A DNA stretch of 44,691 nucleotides, taken from contig JAJEAY010000036.1 of NCBI GenBank assembly GCA_022824145.1, positions 1-44,691 of the forward strand. The letters run 5' to 3'. Numbering within the stretch: the first letter of the stretch is position 1; the number at the start of each line of letters is the position of its first letter. The position numbers and the translations under genes were made by a program. The notes below the pieces were generated by a model. It searched no databases. It was not told the DNA's origin and was given only the letters and a program-made list of their open reading frames with translations. This DNA comes from Rhodobacter sp. Its GTDB lineage: Bacteria > Pseudomonadota > Alphaproteobacteria > Rhodobacterales > Rhodobacteraceae. Of the stretch, positions 37,525 to 44,691 are shown piece after piece.

Positions 37525-38601
37525 CTAGCGTGCATTGGCTTCCTGATCCAGAAGCATAGGGGTGCCGTCGAGAAGAGCATAATCATTTGGTTTCAACCAT
37601 TGATCGATTGTCTTCACAATTCGCGCATCACCACTGATGCAGGCCGGGACGCCGAGCTCCACCGGGCATCCCGCCTTGCCCTTCGAGATCCTGCGCGTGT
37701 GCGGCTCGAAGATCGAGAACACCTTCTCGTCATGGGGGATCGTCTCGCCCCTGAGCAGGCGGCGGTCGACCTGGTCGATCTGGCGCCTGGCATGCGACAG
37801 GAAGCCCTCGATCTCCTCGATCGTCCACGCCGAGGCGCCGTTCGCGGCGAGCGCGGGCAGGCTTCCCTCGACGCGCAGCACGAGATCCCGGCAGCGACCG
37901 AGATATTCCTCCACACGCTCCGGGCTGGCGCGCCGGGTCGACCGGACCGTGTTGAAGAGCTTCCGAACCGACTTCAGCAGATGCTTCCACTGGCGCCAGC
38001 CGGGAACGTCGTTCTCCGTCGCCGCGCGGCCCGTCGCGCGGATCAGGCAGCGCATCGCGTCCCACAGGAGGCTGACGTCCGTGGGATAGTGGACGTCGGT
38101 CTCGGCCACGAAGGAGTCAACGCGCCCGCGCAAGGGCGCGCCAGGCTTTTTTCCCGCGACCGCATGGCCGCTCTCCACGATCAGCCTGTTGACCTCGACC
38201 AGGAGCTTCGGGTTCAGGAGGCTCACGTTGTCCACCAGCGTCTGGTACTTGTAGCGGTGCTTGTCCCACACGTCCGCATGGCCAAGGAACCGGCGCAGCG
38301 TCTTGTGCTCGTTCGCCAGCTCGTGGATGCGGTCGAAGTCGCAGCCCAGCCCCTGCTTGACCACCCCCATAACAAGGATCCGCCACATCTCCATGCCCGG
38401 ACGCCCGACCGTTCGGTCCACGCCGGGAAGCATGTGCTCCTCCATGAGCGCGAACAGCCGTTCGCGGAAATCCTTGTCGGAGTAGAGATGCTGGAGCCCG
38501 ATGAGCAGCGCGGGGATGTCGTCCCTGGACCTGAGGTCCAGCTCGATGCTCTCGATGCCGACCTCGCCGAGTTCCGGCTGCGGATCGTGTGTCTTTCTCA
38601 T
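37525..38601 (-). pseudogene. ISNCY-type transposase, truncated at the C-terminus
   Basis: 358 codons. The N-terminal about 315 residues match a transposase type frequent in roseobacters: LYSDKDFRERLFALMEEHML, GRPGMEMWRILVMGVVKQG, YKYQTLVDNVSLLNP, then AETDVHYPTDVSLLWDAMR and FSIFEPHTRRISKGKAG. After CPVELGVP the family normally continues for over 100 residues into the rest of the catalytic core. Here the sequence changes abruptly (CISGDARIVKTIDQWLK) and stops. The element is therefore broken at about 37645. The remaining 3' coding stretch belongs to unknown DNA. Confidence 0.7.
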
Positions 38602-38893
38602 GCCTGTCTCCCGAAGAACGGCGGATTTCGGCCCGAACCGCGCCGGAACGGCCCGAGACCGGCACTTCCGGAGGAATCTTCGGTTCGGAAACCGCCAGGT
38701 TCATCAAATGGAGTCAACGGGTTGGGGGTTTTCTGGCAAGCACTATTTACAAACTAGAGCGCTGAATGGACATTACGTCCACTCACTTCCGGTTCAGGTG
38801 CCACGGAGCGACGAGACGTTGTGGATAAAAACCTACCACGTGAGATTCGATTCAGTCCGCTTCTGAGTTTCCGGAGCTCTGCAGTGAGGGCAG
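38602..38893. other. Spacer between transposase and desaturase-type gene
   Basis: 292 bp, no gene. It contains the inverted repeat TGGAC-ATTAC-GTCCA near 38767-38781. It probably includes the outer end of the insertion sequence, but I could not define its terminal repeat. Confidence 0.3.
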
Positions 38894-40039
38894 TTACTGA
38901 AGCCCCTTTGGCGCCAGATCACCGATCACGGCTTCCCCCGGCTGTGGGATGCGCTGCCGCTCGGTTTTGGCGGTCGCTGGCAGTGGTGTGTCGAAGGCGT
39001 AGTCGGGGTCTGAATTTTGGCGTTCCCAAGTGTTCAGCATTTCTTTCCAGGCCCCGATAAGACTTCGCGGTTCGGGCATGTCGTGTTTGATCTCTTCCGC
39101 CAGTGCCGGCAGGTTGTAGCAGGGGACACCGGCATACATGTGATGCTCGGTGTGCCAGTTCATATGCCAGTAGAGGAACTCGACGAATTTCGGCAAACGG
39201 ATGCTGCGCGTGTTCTTGCGGAAATCCGTCGTCGCTTCCGTCAGGCCGCAATGCTGCGTCAGCCCGACAGCATAGCTGAGCCAATTGGCGATAAAGCTCG
39301 GGATGGTGATGATCAGCGGCAGAATCCAGAAGCCCGTGGCGATGGCAACCAACAGGACCGCGCCATGAAACGCGAGTTGGATGCGTGACCACAGGATAGA
39401 GATTCTATGCTGCTCGGGTTGGTCCTCATGCAGTGCCGCGAGCCACTCGTTTGCGGGAATGTCCGTCGAAGGAAGCCTGCCCATCGCATCCAGAACGGTG
39501 ATCCAGACCGCCGAAAGAACGCCACCTTTGCCAAACGTGCGTCCTGGCTGGGTCAGAAGGTTGACGGTGAACATCTGCAACAGGAATGTCCGGCCGACAT
39601 TCGGATGGATCGGCAGCAGGACTTCGCGGTCGCCTTCAGGGTGCAGTGTGTAGCGGTGGTGATATGTATGGCTGGATGCATAGTCGAACGGGTTCCACCA
39701 GCTGATCAGGCTGAACAGGTAAAGGAAGACCGCATTGAGTCGCTTGGTTTCGAAAACCGTTCCGTGTCCGAGTTCGTGCACCGCAGTGCCACGGAAGAAC
39801 GACGCAATGGTCCCGTGGGCGAACAGTGCAAGAAGAAACGGGATCCATAAGCCCTGCGCCCAGGTCACGAAGACAGCGGCCCCGGTCAGGCAGAAGAGCC
39901 CGAAATGTCCGCCGGCCTGTATCCAGCCTTGCCGATCGCTGCGTCTAGACAATTCCCGAAACCGCGTTGGCGGCATCTTTGAGCGATACCATTGCGGTTT
40001 CAGAGTGTCCCGAACTTCAGAAAGCGGTCGATACGGCAT
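38894..40039 (-). CDS. Membrane fatty-acid-desaturase superfamily protein
   Basis: 381 residues with four or more membrane helices and the three histidine boxes of the di-iron superfamily: HELGH at 88-92, HTYHH at 124-128 and HTEHH near 298 (WHMNWHTEHHMYAG). Members introduce double bases in acyl chains or hydroxylate small alkyl groups. The N-terminus MPYRPLSEVRDTLKPQWYR and a Pro/charged C-terminal tail flank the core. It lies after the LysR gene on the same strand and near methylamine-type genes. It could therefore be an oxygenase on a small substrate rather than a lipid desaturase; the sequence alone does not decide. Confidence 0.85.
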   Translation of the reverse strand: MPYRPLSEVRDTLKPQWYRSKMPPTRFRELSRRSDRQGWIQAGGHFGLFCLTGAAVFVTWAQGLWIPFLLALFAHGTIASFFRGTAVHELGHGTVFETKRLNAVFLYLFSLISWWNPFDYASSHTYHHRYTLHPEGDREVLLPIHPNVGRTFLLQMFTVNLLTQPGRTFGKGGVLSAVWITVLDAMGRLPSTDIPANEWLAALHEDQPEQHRISILWSRIQLAFHGAVLLVAIATGFWILPLIITIPSFIANWLSYAVGLTQHCGLTEATTDFRKNTRSIRLPKFVEFLYWHMNWHTEHHMYAGVPCYNLPALAEEIKHDMPEPRSLIGAWKEMLNTWERQNSDPDYAFDTPLPATAKTERQRIPQPGEAVIGDLAPKGLQ

Positions 40040-40234
40040 GCTTCATCGTCCAGTATGGTTGAATGCAAAGAGTGTGTCGCCCCATTGCTGGGTTTGCAAG
40101 ATCGTAAGGGTACCGCGGGTAATTGGAGAGAATGGCTCACTTGACGGTTCCACAGGTTCGCTCCCAAACCGTGCACCAGTCCGTCCAGGTGTCAGCATAA
40201 TGGCGTTCAAATCTGTCTTGCCTCACAGCTGGCA

Positions 40235-41110
40235 TCAATCGGCGGCGACCATACCCATCAACCACTCCTGCAGCGCTTGCGCGTCCGTAGAGCGAAGAGC
40301 GTCAGGGGGAATAGCCAGGTGATAGCCATAGTCGGAAAGCTCCACGTCCGAGATGCGAACGAGTTCTCCAGAATCGAGTTCTTTGGCAACCAGGCGATCA
40401 TTGATTGCAATCCCTTGCCCATCAATGACCGCCTGAACGCGGACATTTGGATCGGGGATGGTCAATGCGCCTCCCCTCGCAACCTGCGGGACGCCCGCTT
40501 CAGCCAGCCATTCTCCCCAAGCCGTACTTCCGTCACGGTCATCAAGAAGCGTTACCTCCTGTACCGTTTTCTCAAGCCCATGTTCCTGAACGCGTTCTGC
40601 AATGGCAGGTGAGGCGACCGGGAAGGCTGGGCATGGGAACAGTTCCTTGCACATCATGTCGGTCCAGGAACCGTCTCCCCAACGAATAGCGATATCGACG
40701 CCTTCAGTTTCGAAGCCGAAGAAATTCGTCATGGGCTGGATGCGCAGGCGGATACTTGGGTTCCTGCTTGTAAACTCCATGAGCCGCGAGGACAGCCACC
40801 GCGATGCGAAATAAGTTGACACACCAAGGGTAAGCGACCTTTCCCGGTCCTGACGCAAGGCAGCAATCTGACGATCCATCGAGTCAAAGGCTGAACGGGC
40901 GACATGAAGCATTTCCAGGCCCTTCTGGGTCAGTTGCATGCCACGCGGCCTGCGTTGAAAGAGGCTGAACCTCAGTTCGGCTTCCAGCGTCTTGATTTGA
41001 TGGCTTACCGCCCCTTTCGTCAGCGACAGTTCATCCGCAGCGCCAGAAACTGTTCCCCGTCTGGCGACCACACAGAATGTCCTGAGTCCTTCGTAGTGCT
41101 TGAAACGCAT
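40235..41110 (-). CDS. LysR-family transcriptional regulator
   Basis: 291 residues. The N-terminal winged helix-turn-helix covers residues 4-63: YEGLRTFCVVARRGTVSGAA, then SLTKGAVSHQIKTLEAELRF and LFQRRPRGMQLTQKG. The C-terminal domain is an effector-binding fold of the GcvA-like type (FPCPAFPVASPAIAE). It is divergent from the MttB-family gene with 80 bp between start codons, the usual layout for a LysR regulator and its target. The desaturase-type gene follows after 195 bp. Confidence 0.93.
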   Translation of the reverse strand: MRFKHYEGLRTFCVVARRGTVSGAADELSLTKGAVSHQIKTLEAELRFSLFQRRPRGMQLTQKGLEMLHVARSAFDSMDRQIAALRQDRERSLTLGVSTYFASRWLSSRLMEFTSRNPSIRLRIQPMTNFFGFETEGVDIAIRWGDGSWTDMMCKELFPCPAFPVASPAIAERVQEHGLEKTVQEVTLLDDRDGSTAWGEWLAEAGVPQVARGGALTIPDPNVRVQAVIDGQGIAINDRLVAKELDSGELVRISDVELSDYGYHLAIPPDALRSTDAQALQEWLMGMVAAD

Positions 41111-41128
41111 GGGCTGCGTTTATTTTCT

Positions 41129-41144
41129 TTGAACCGTTAGTCAA
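41129..41144. promoter_or_regulatory. Candidate LysR binding site between divergent genes
   Basis: TTGA-N8-TCAA, extended to an imperfect dyad CTTTGA...TCAAGG, sits midway in the 80-bp divergent spacer. It is 18 bp before the lysR start and 46 bp before the methyltransferase start. Spacing and symmetry fit a LysR box; binding is inferred. Confidence 0.45.
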
Positions 41145-41190
41145 GGAAAATTCGATATTCCGGCGACTTAAGGTTGCGTAGAATTCACCC

Positions 41191-42771
41191 ATGACCGAGA
41201 GTTCTCTGGACACCAACGCAGGTGCTGGGACGATGCCAGCGCCCTTCCGGCCTCACCGGAAACGCCGGTCGGCAGGGCGGCAAGGACAACCAGCGGCAAT
41301 CGCTGCTCCGGCGCCATGCTTCAAAAGAACGATTCCCTTCTACGAAATGCTGTCCGAAGACGCCCTTCGAGACATCGAAGCCCAGGCAGACTGGATTTTG
41401 CACGAGATCGGCGTGGAGTTTCGCGGAGACGACACGGCATTGGCGTTGTTCAAGGAGGCTGGCGCGTCTGTCTCAGGCAATCGGGTCAGGTTCGACCCCG
41501 GGCATGTGCGGCAGTTGTGCTCGTCTGCACCCTCACAGTTTGTGCTGCATGGCCGCGATCCGGATCACAGCGTGGTTCTCGGCGGAGACCATGTCGTCCT
41601 CATGCCTGGCTATGGATCGCCGTTCGTTACTGATCTCGACCAGGGGCGGCGCTACGCAACGTTGGAAGATTTCAAAAACCTCGTTCGCATGGCCTATGTT
41701 TCGCCGAAGCTGCATCACTCCGGCGGGACCGTCTGCGAACCTGTCGATGTTCCGGTCAACAAGCGGCATCTGGATATGGTCCTTGCCCATCTGACGCTCT
41801 CGAAAAAGCCGTTCATGGGTGGCGTTACGGCTCCTGATCGGGCGAGAGATTCCATTGAAATGGCTGGCATTGTCCATGGAAAGGACTTTCTGTCCGAAAA
41901 CGCCGTGGTGCAGGCCAACATCAACGTCAATTCGCCACTCGTCTATGATGGCGTCATGTCGGCCGCCCTTCGCGTCTATGCGGAAGCCAATCAATGCGTC
42001 GCCGTTTCCCCAGCGATCTTCGGCGGTGCGATGGGGCCGCTGACACCAGCAGCGGTTGCCGCTCAGACGCTTGCTGAGGGCATGGTCGGCATCGCGTTGG
42101 TCCAATTGGTGAAACCAGGTTGCCCCTGTGTTCTGGGGAGCTTCCATTCGACCATGAACCTGAAATCCGGCGCTCTGACGTTTGGCTCGCCCGAGGCGAA
42201 CCTGGTGACTTTTGCTCTTGGGCAATTGGGACGGCGGTTGGGCGTCCCCATCCGCTCCGGCGGAGGTCAGATCACCGCCAGCAACTCGGCAGATGGCCAG
42301 GCCATGCAGGACAGCACAAGTGCCATGTGGGCCACATTGATGTCCGGGACGCATCAGGTCTGGCACGCGGCAGGCTGGCTGGAGGGTGGCCTTACAATGT
42401 CTTACGAAAAATTCGTCATGGATGTCGATCATTGCGGGGCCATGCTGCGGATGCTTGGCGGCTTTGCGACTGATGCCGAAGCCATGGGCCACGACGCATA
42501 CTTGGAGGCAGGGGTCGGCGCGAACTTTCTGTCCACCACGCACACCCTGCGGCACTTCCGGACGGCAAACTACCAGCCCGACATACCCGAAGGCGGGCCC
42601 TTCGAGACCTGGGTAGAAAACGGATCGCTGACAGCTGAGCAAAAGGCAAACAGCCGTTGGAAGCAGATGCTGGAAGCATATGAGAAACCGGCGATGGACG
42701 AGGGGGTTGAGGAAGCCCTGACCGCATTTGTCGCCAAACGCAAAGCCGAGACGCAGGATGCTTGGTACTGA
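41191..42771 (+). CDS. MttB-family (trimethylamine methyltransferase-like) protein, non-pyrrolysine
   Basis: 526 residues. After an Arg/Pro-rich N-terminal extension of about 45 residues comes the MttB TIM barrel: LHEIGVEFRGDDTALALFKEAG-like region, RYATLEDFKNLVRMAYVSPK, VQANINVNSPLVYDG, PCVLGSFHSTMNLKSGAL, SNSADGQAMQDSTSAMWATL and GAMLRMLGGFATD. The frame has no internal amber codon, so it belongs to the non-pyrrolysine branch, which demethylates betaine-type quaternary amines where tested (MtgB, MtpB, MtcB). No corrinoid protein gene is adjacent. A GcvT-like gene follows at once, suggesting transfer of the methyl group to tetrahydrofolate. The substrate is unknown. Confidence 0.88.
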   Translation: MTESSLDTNAGAGTMPAPFRPHRKRRSAGRQGQPAAIAAPAPCFKRTIPFYEMLSEDALRDIEAQADWILHEIGVEFRGDDTALALFKEAGASVSGNRVRFDPGHVRQLCSSAPSQFVLHGRDPDHSVVLGGDHVVLMPGYGSPFVTDLDQGRRYATLEDFKNLVRMAYVSPKLHHSGGTVCEPVDVPVNKRHLDMVLAHLTLSKKPFMGGVTAPDRARDSIEMAGIVHGKDFLSENAVVQANINVNSPLVYDGVMSAALRVYAEANQCVAVSPAIFGGAMGPLTPAAVAAQTLAEGMVGIALVQLVKPGCPCVLGSFHSTMNLKSGALTFGSPEANLVTFALGQLGRRLGVPIRSGGGQITASNSADGQAMQDSTSAMWATLMSGTHQVWHAAGWLEGGLTMSYEKFVMDVDHCGAMLRMLGGFATDAEAMGHDAYLEAGVGANFLSTTHTLRHFRTANYQPDIPEGGPFETWVENGSLTAEQKANSRWKQMLEAYEKPAMDEGVEEALTAFVAKRKAETQDAWY

Positions 42772-42788
42772 CCGACAGGGAGAATGAC

Positions 42789-43880
42789 ATGACAGAAGAA
42801 CTCAGCCGCACCTCGGCACTGGCTGGCCGTCACAGGGCATTGGGATCCGGCTTGGAAGACTGGAACGGGATGGGCACGGCCTGGACCTATGACACCGACC
42901 CGAATGATGAACATGATGCGGTGCGCGAACGGGCGGGCATGTTCGACATGTCGCCTTTGAAAAAGGTTTTCGTGCGCGGTTCAGATGCCATGGCGGTGCT
43001 TGATCACCTGACCACCCGTGACATGAGCCGGATCAAACCTGGCCAAGCGGCATACCTGTCGGTTCTGACCGAAGACGGCACGATGGCTGATGATGCGATT
43101 GTCTCCAACAACGGCAGCAACGAGTGGATGATCGTCCATGGGTCGGGTGACACAATGACCCTATTGGAGGCTTCGGCATCAGGCAGGGACGTGACTGTAG
43201 AGTTTACTGACGATCTGCATGACATTTCGGTTCAGGGACCGGAGGCCTTGAACATCCTAAATGCGAATTGCTCCATTGATCTGACGGATATGGCCTATTT
43301 CCACCATGCGGAGGCGGAGCTGTTCGGCCATCCTTGCCGGATATCCCGAACAGGGTATTCGGGGGAGCGTGGATATGAGGTCTTTGCCGCCGCTGCGCAT
43401 GCCGTCGATATCTGGGACAAACTGGCGGAAGCTGATGTGATGCCCTGTTCCTTCACCGCTTTGGACAAGGTTCGGATCGAGGCCGGGCTATTGTTCTACG
43501 GTTACGACATGACCACGGACAACACGCCCTGGGAAGTCGGGCTGGGGTTTACCATCAGCAGGTCCAAGGGCGATTTCAGAGGCAAAGCCGCGCTGATGGC
43601 GGCGGAGGCAACGCCAAGAGTCAGGAACGTCGGCCTCGATATCGATCACTCCGATATGGTGGAGGGCGGCGAAACGCTTTCTCTTGATGGTGTGGAGATC
43701 GGTGTCGTGAACAGCCCGGCCTATTCCCACCGGCTTGGCAAGTCGCTGGCATTGGCACATATCGGTCCAGGGATCGCAGAGGGTACAGTGCTGGATTTGA
43801 AGAGCGACGGCATAGACACCAAGGCGACGGTCATTGCCATGCCGGTCTACGATCCCCAGAAAACGAAAACACACGCCTGA
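42789..43880 (+). CDS. GcvT/DmdA-like tetrahydrofolate-dependent methyltransferase
   Basis: 363 residues, aminomethyltransferase fold. Stations: EHDAVRERAGMFDMSPLKKV (folate-domain start), YLSVLTEDGTMADDAIV, ISVQGPEAL, RISRTGYSGERGYEVF, ALDKVRIEAGLLFYGYDMT and the C-terminal barrel with YSHRLGKSLALAHI. GcvT uses lipoyl-GcvH; the DmdA branch demethylates substrates directly onto tetrahydrofolate. The length is close to DmdA, but no phylogeny was done. The ATG at 42789 has AGGGAG 6-7 nt upstream and starts 17 bp after the MttB-like stop, so both are cotranscribed and probably act in sequence. Confidence 0.88.
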   Translation: MTEELSRTSALAGRHRALGSGLEDWNGMGTAWTYDTDPNDEHDAVRERAGMFDMSPLKKVFVRGSDAMAVLDHLTTRDMSRIKPGQAAYLSVLTEDGTMADDAIVSNNGSNEWMIVHGSGDTMTLLEASASGRDVTVEFTDDLHDISVQGPEALNILNANCSIDLTDMAYFHHAEAELFGHPCRISRTGYSGERGYEVFAAAAHAVDIWDKLAEADVMPCSFTALDKVRIEAGLLFYGYDMTTDNTPWEVGLGFTISRSKGDFRGKAALMAAEATPRVRNVGLDIDHSDMVEGGETLSLDGVEIGVVNSPAYSHRLGKSLALAHIGPGIAEGTVLDLKSDGIDTKATVIAMPVYDPQKTKTHA

Positions 43881-43898
43881 GGTTGAAGCCAAATTTTA

Positions 43899-43928
43899 TT
43901 GGGAGGCAGCTACATGCGCACCTCCCAA
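43899..43928. terminator. Bidirectional terminator candidate
   Basis: TTGGGAGG (43899-43906) and CCTCCCAA (43921-43928) form an 8-bp stem with a 14-nt loop, between convergent genes. The flank AAATTTTATT on the left is A/T-rich. It probably ends the methyltransferase unit. Confidence 0.6.
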
Positions 43929-43983
43929 TGACTGTCACGCAACGAAAAAACGACGCCGTCCCGTGGCCTCCCCGTCAGGAGGG

Positions 43984-44691
43984 TCAATCAATTAGAGCGT
44001 CCATTCTCTGACCAGCTCGCTCATGGTGAATCGGAAGCGTTCTGCCATACAACTGCTCGGCACGCTCCACGCTGCCCACCATTCCGGGCTCTTCGACATA
44101 AGAAAAGATCGCAACATAGCGCGGCGTTGGACCCTCTAGCGGCGCGACCCGATGCAGCGAATACCGTCCTTTGAACAACTGCAGGTCGCCCGGTTCAAGC
44201 TTCAGCGAAATAACCCTGTCCGAGGTTCCATCCAGAACTTTCGACACCTCGTCGAAATGCTCGTCCCCGCTGTCACGGATCATAGGTGCGTATTCGAAAG
44301 CGCCGCCTCGGTCTGCGTTCTGGAGCGCCAATGTGACGGTGAAGTTGTTGGTGTCGAAGTGCCAGGGAAATCCGTTTCCTTCTTCTGCCGCGTTCACGAT
44401 CACATCGGCCAAGGGATCTGCGTATCGAAAAAAACGGTCTTCAGGCTCGTGCAGGCATTCGCGAATGAAAGCGTCGAAACCCTCGCTGTCGAACACAGTC
44501 CGTAACGCTCCGTCGGAACGGAAGCTGTCGGCCGGGATGAACGCATTGGATCGGTCAAAAAACCTCCGCCTGGGATCGTCTGTCGGCAAACTGGGATCAT
44601 CGGCAGTGAAGTATGCGTTGGTGCGCGAATAGCTGCGATGCCCTTTGTCAGCTACCCCATCAGCTTCGGCGACCGCGGCGGCAACTCCGGC
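43984..44691 (-). CDS. Fe(II)/2-oxoglutarate oxygenase of the HalD/BesD-like group (partial, runs off the right edge)
   Basis: At least 235 residues. The frame is open without a start codon to the window end, so the N-terminus is missing. The upstream part reads HRSYSRTNAYFTADDPSLP, a segment shared with HalD/BesD-like proteins. The iron site is HFD in GFPWHFDTNNFTVTLALQN (HxD) with the distal His in FKGRYSLHRVAP and the 2-oxoglutarate-binding Arg in TPRYVAIFSY. True BesD-type halogenases lack the Asp of HxD, so this member should hydroxylate rather than chlorinate. Convergent with the methyltransferase pair; a link in function is possible but unproven. Confidence 0.8.
   Translation of the reverse strand, partial: AGVAAAVAEADGVADKGHRSYSRTNAYFTADDPSLPTDDPRRRFFDRSNAFIPADSFRSDGALRTVFDSEGFDAFIRECLHEPEDRFFRYADPLADVIVNAAEEGNGFPWHFDTNNFTVTLALQNADRGGAFEYAPMIRDSGDEHFDEVSKVLDGTSDRVISLKLEPGDLQLFKGRYSLHRVAPLEGPTPRYVAIFSYVEEPGMVGSVERAEQLYGRTLPIHHERAGQRMDALID

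Noticed and set aside
37306-38757. 483-codon plus-strand frame opposite the transposase
   Set aside because: Shadow of the transposase; no domain and no ribosome site.
41191-42771. Pyrrolysine-containing trimethylamine methyltransferase (true MttB)
   Set aside because: There is no in-frame amber codon inside the domain and no pyl genes; it belongs to the non-pyrrolysine branch.
1-44691. CRISPR arrays, rRNA operons, prophage structural genes
   Set aside because: No regularly spaced repeats, rRNA sequence or phage morphogenesis proteins were seen. The only tandem repeat has two copies.
43984-44691. Halogenase activity for the HalD/BesD-like protein
   Set aside because: The iron-binding HxD keeps its Asp, which leaves no chloride site as in known halogenases.

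Overview
The window looks like a chromosome segment of an alphaproteobacterium, most likely a marine member of the Rhodobacterales (Roseobacter/Paracoccus relatives). This is inferred from the trkA-trkH-hfq-hflX gene order, a stand-alone aa3-type ctaD, a Paracoccus-like respiratory nitrate reductase cluster, and a tripartite tricarboxylate transporter next to amine-demethylation genes. No 16S rRNA is present, so the placement is an inference. Housekeeping blocks alternate with accessory blocks and mobile-element remains.

Layout: (1) 0.2-1.06 kb, an ArdC-type antirestriction protein (+). (2) 1.3-12.0 kb, a complete dissimilatory nitrate reduction operon on the minus strand, narK1-narK2-narG-narH-narJ-narI-ppiC, with a well-spaced Fnr/Crp-type promoter ahead of narK1. 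(3) 12.0-13.5 kb, an IS630-like transposase remnant, noncoding sequence and a tRNA-Leu(GAG). (4) 13.8-20.9 kb, plus-strand core genes lipB, ctaD, pepN and gatB. (5) 21.2-24.0 kb, an AT-richer accessory patch with an orphan phosphorothioate-DNA-type HNH restriction endonuclease, a frameshifted DUF2335 membrane protein and small unknown ORFs. (6) 24.1-28.8 kb, minus-strand hflX, hfq, trkH and trkA. (7) 28.9-29.8 kb, a large serine recombinase lacking its catalytic domain. (8) 30.1-37.0 kb, a minus-strand catabolic/transport cluster: LacI regulator, ComA-like protein 2, TctC binding protein, fused TctA-TctB permease, ComA-like protein 1. (9) 37.5-38.6 kb, a truncated transposase. (10) 38.9-44.7 kb, a membrane fatty-acid-desaturase-type protein, a LysR regulator and, divergent from it, an MttB-family methyltransferase followed by a GcvT/DmdA-like protein; a convergent Fe(II)/2-oxoglutarate oxygenase runs off the right edge.

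How they work together: block 2 would import nitrate, export nitrite and reduce nitrate at the cytoplasmic face of the membrane under oxygen limitation. Block 8 is the best candidate for an undescribed system. Two divergent members of the phosphosulfolactate synthase (ComA) family bracket a TTT-type transporter, and two near-identical LacI-type palindromes lie ahead of the two halves of the cluster. The substrate is unknown; a sulfonate or a small carboxylate are the obvious possibilities. Block 10 resembles an aerobic quaternary-amine demethylation module that feeds methyl groups to tetrahydrofolate without an encoded corrinoid protein.
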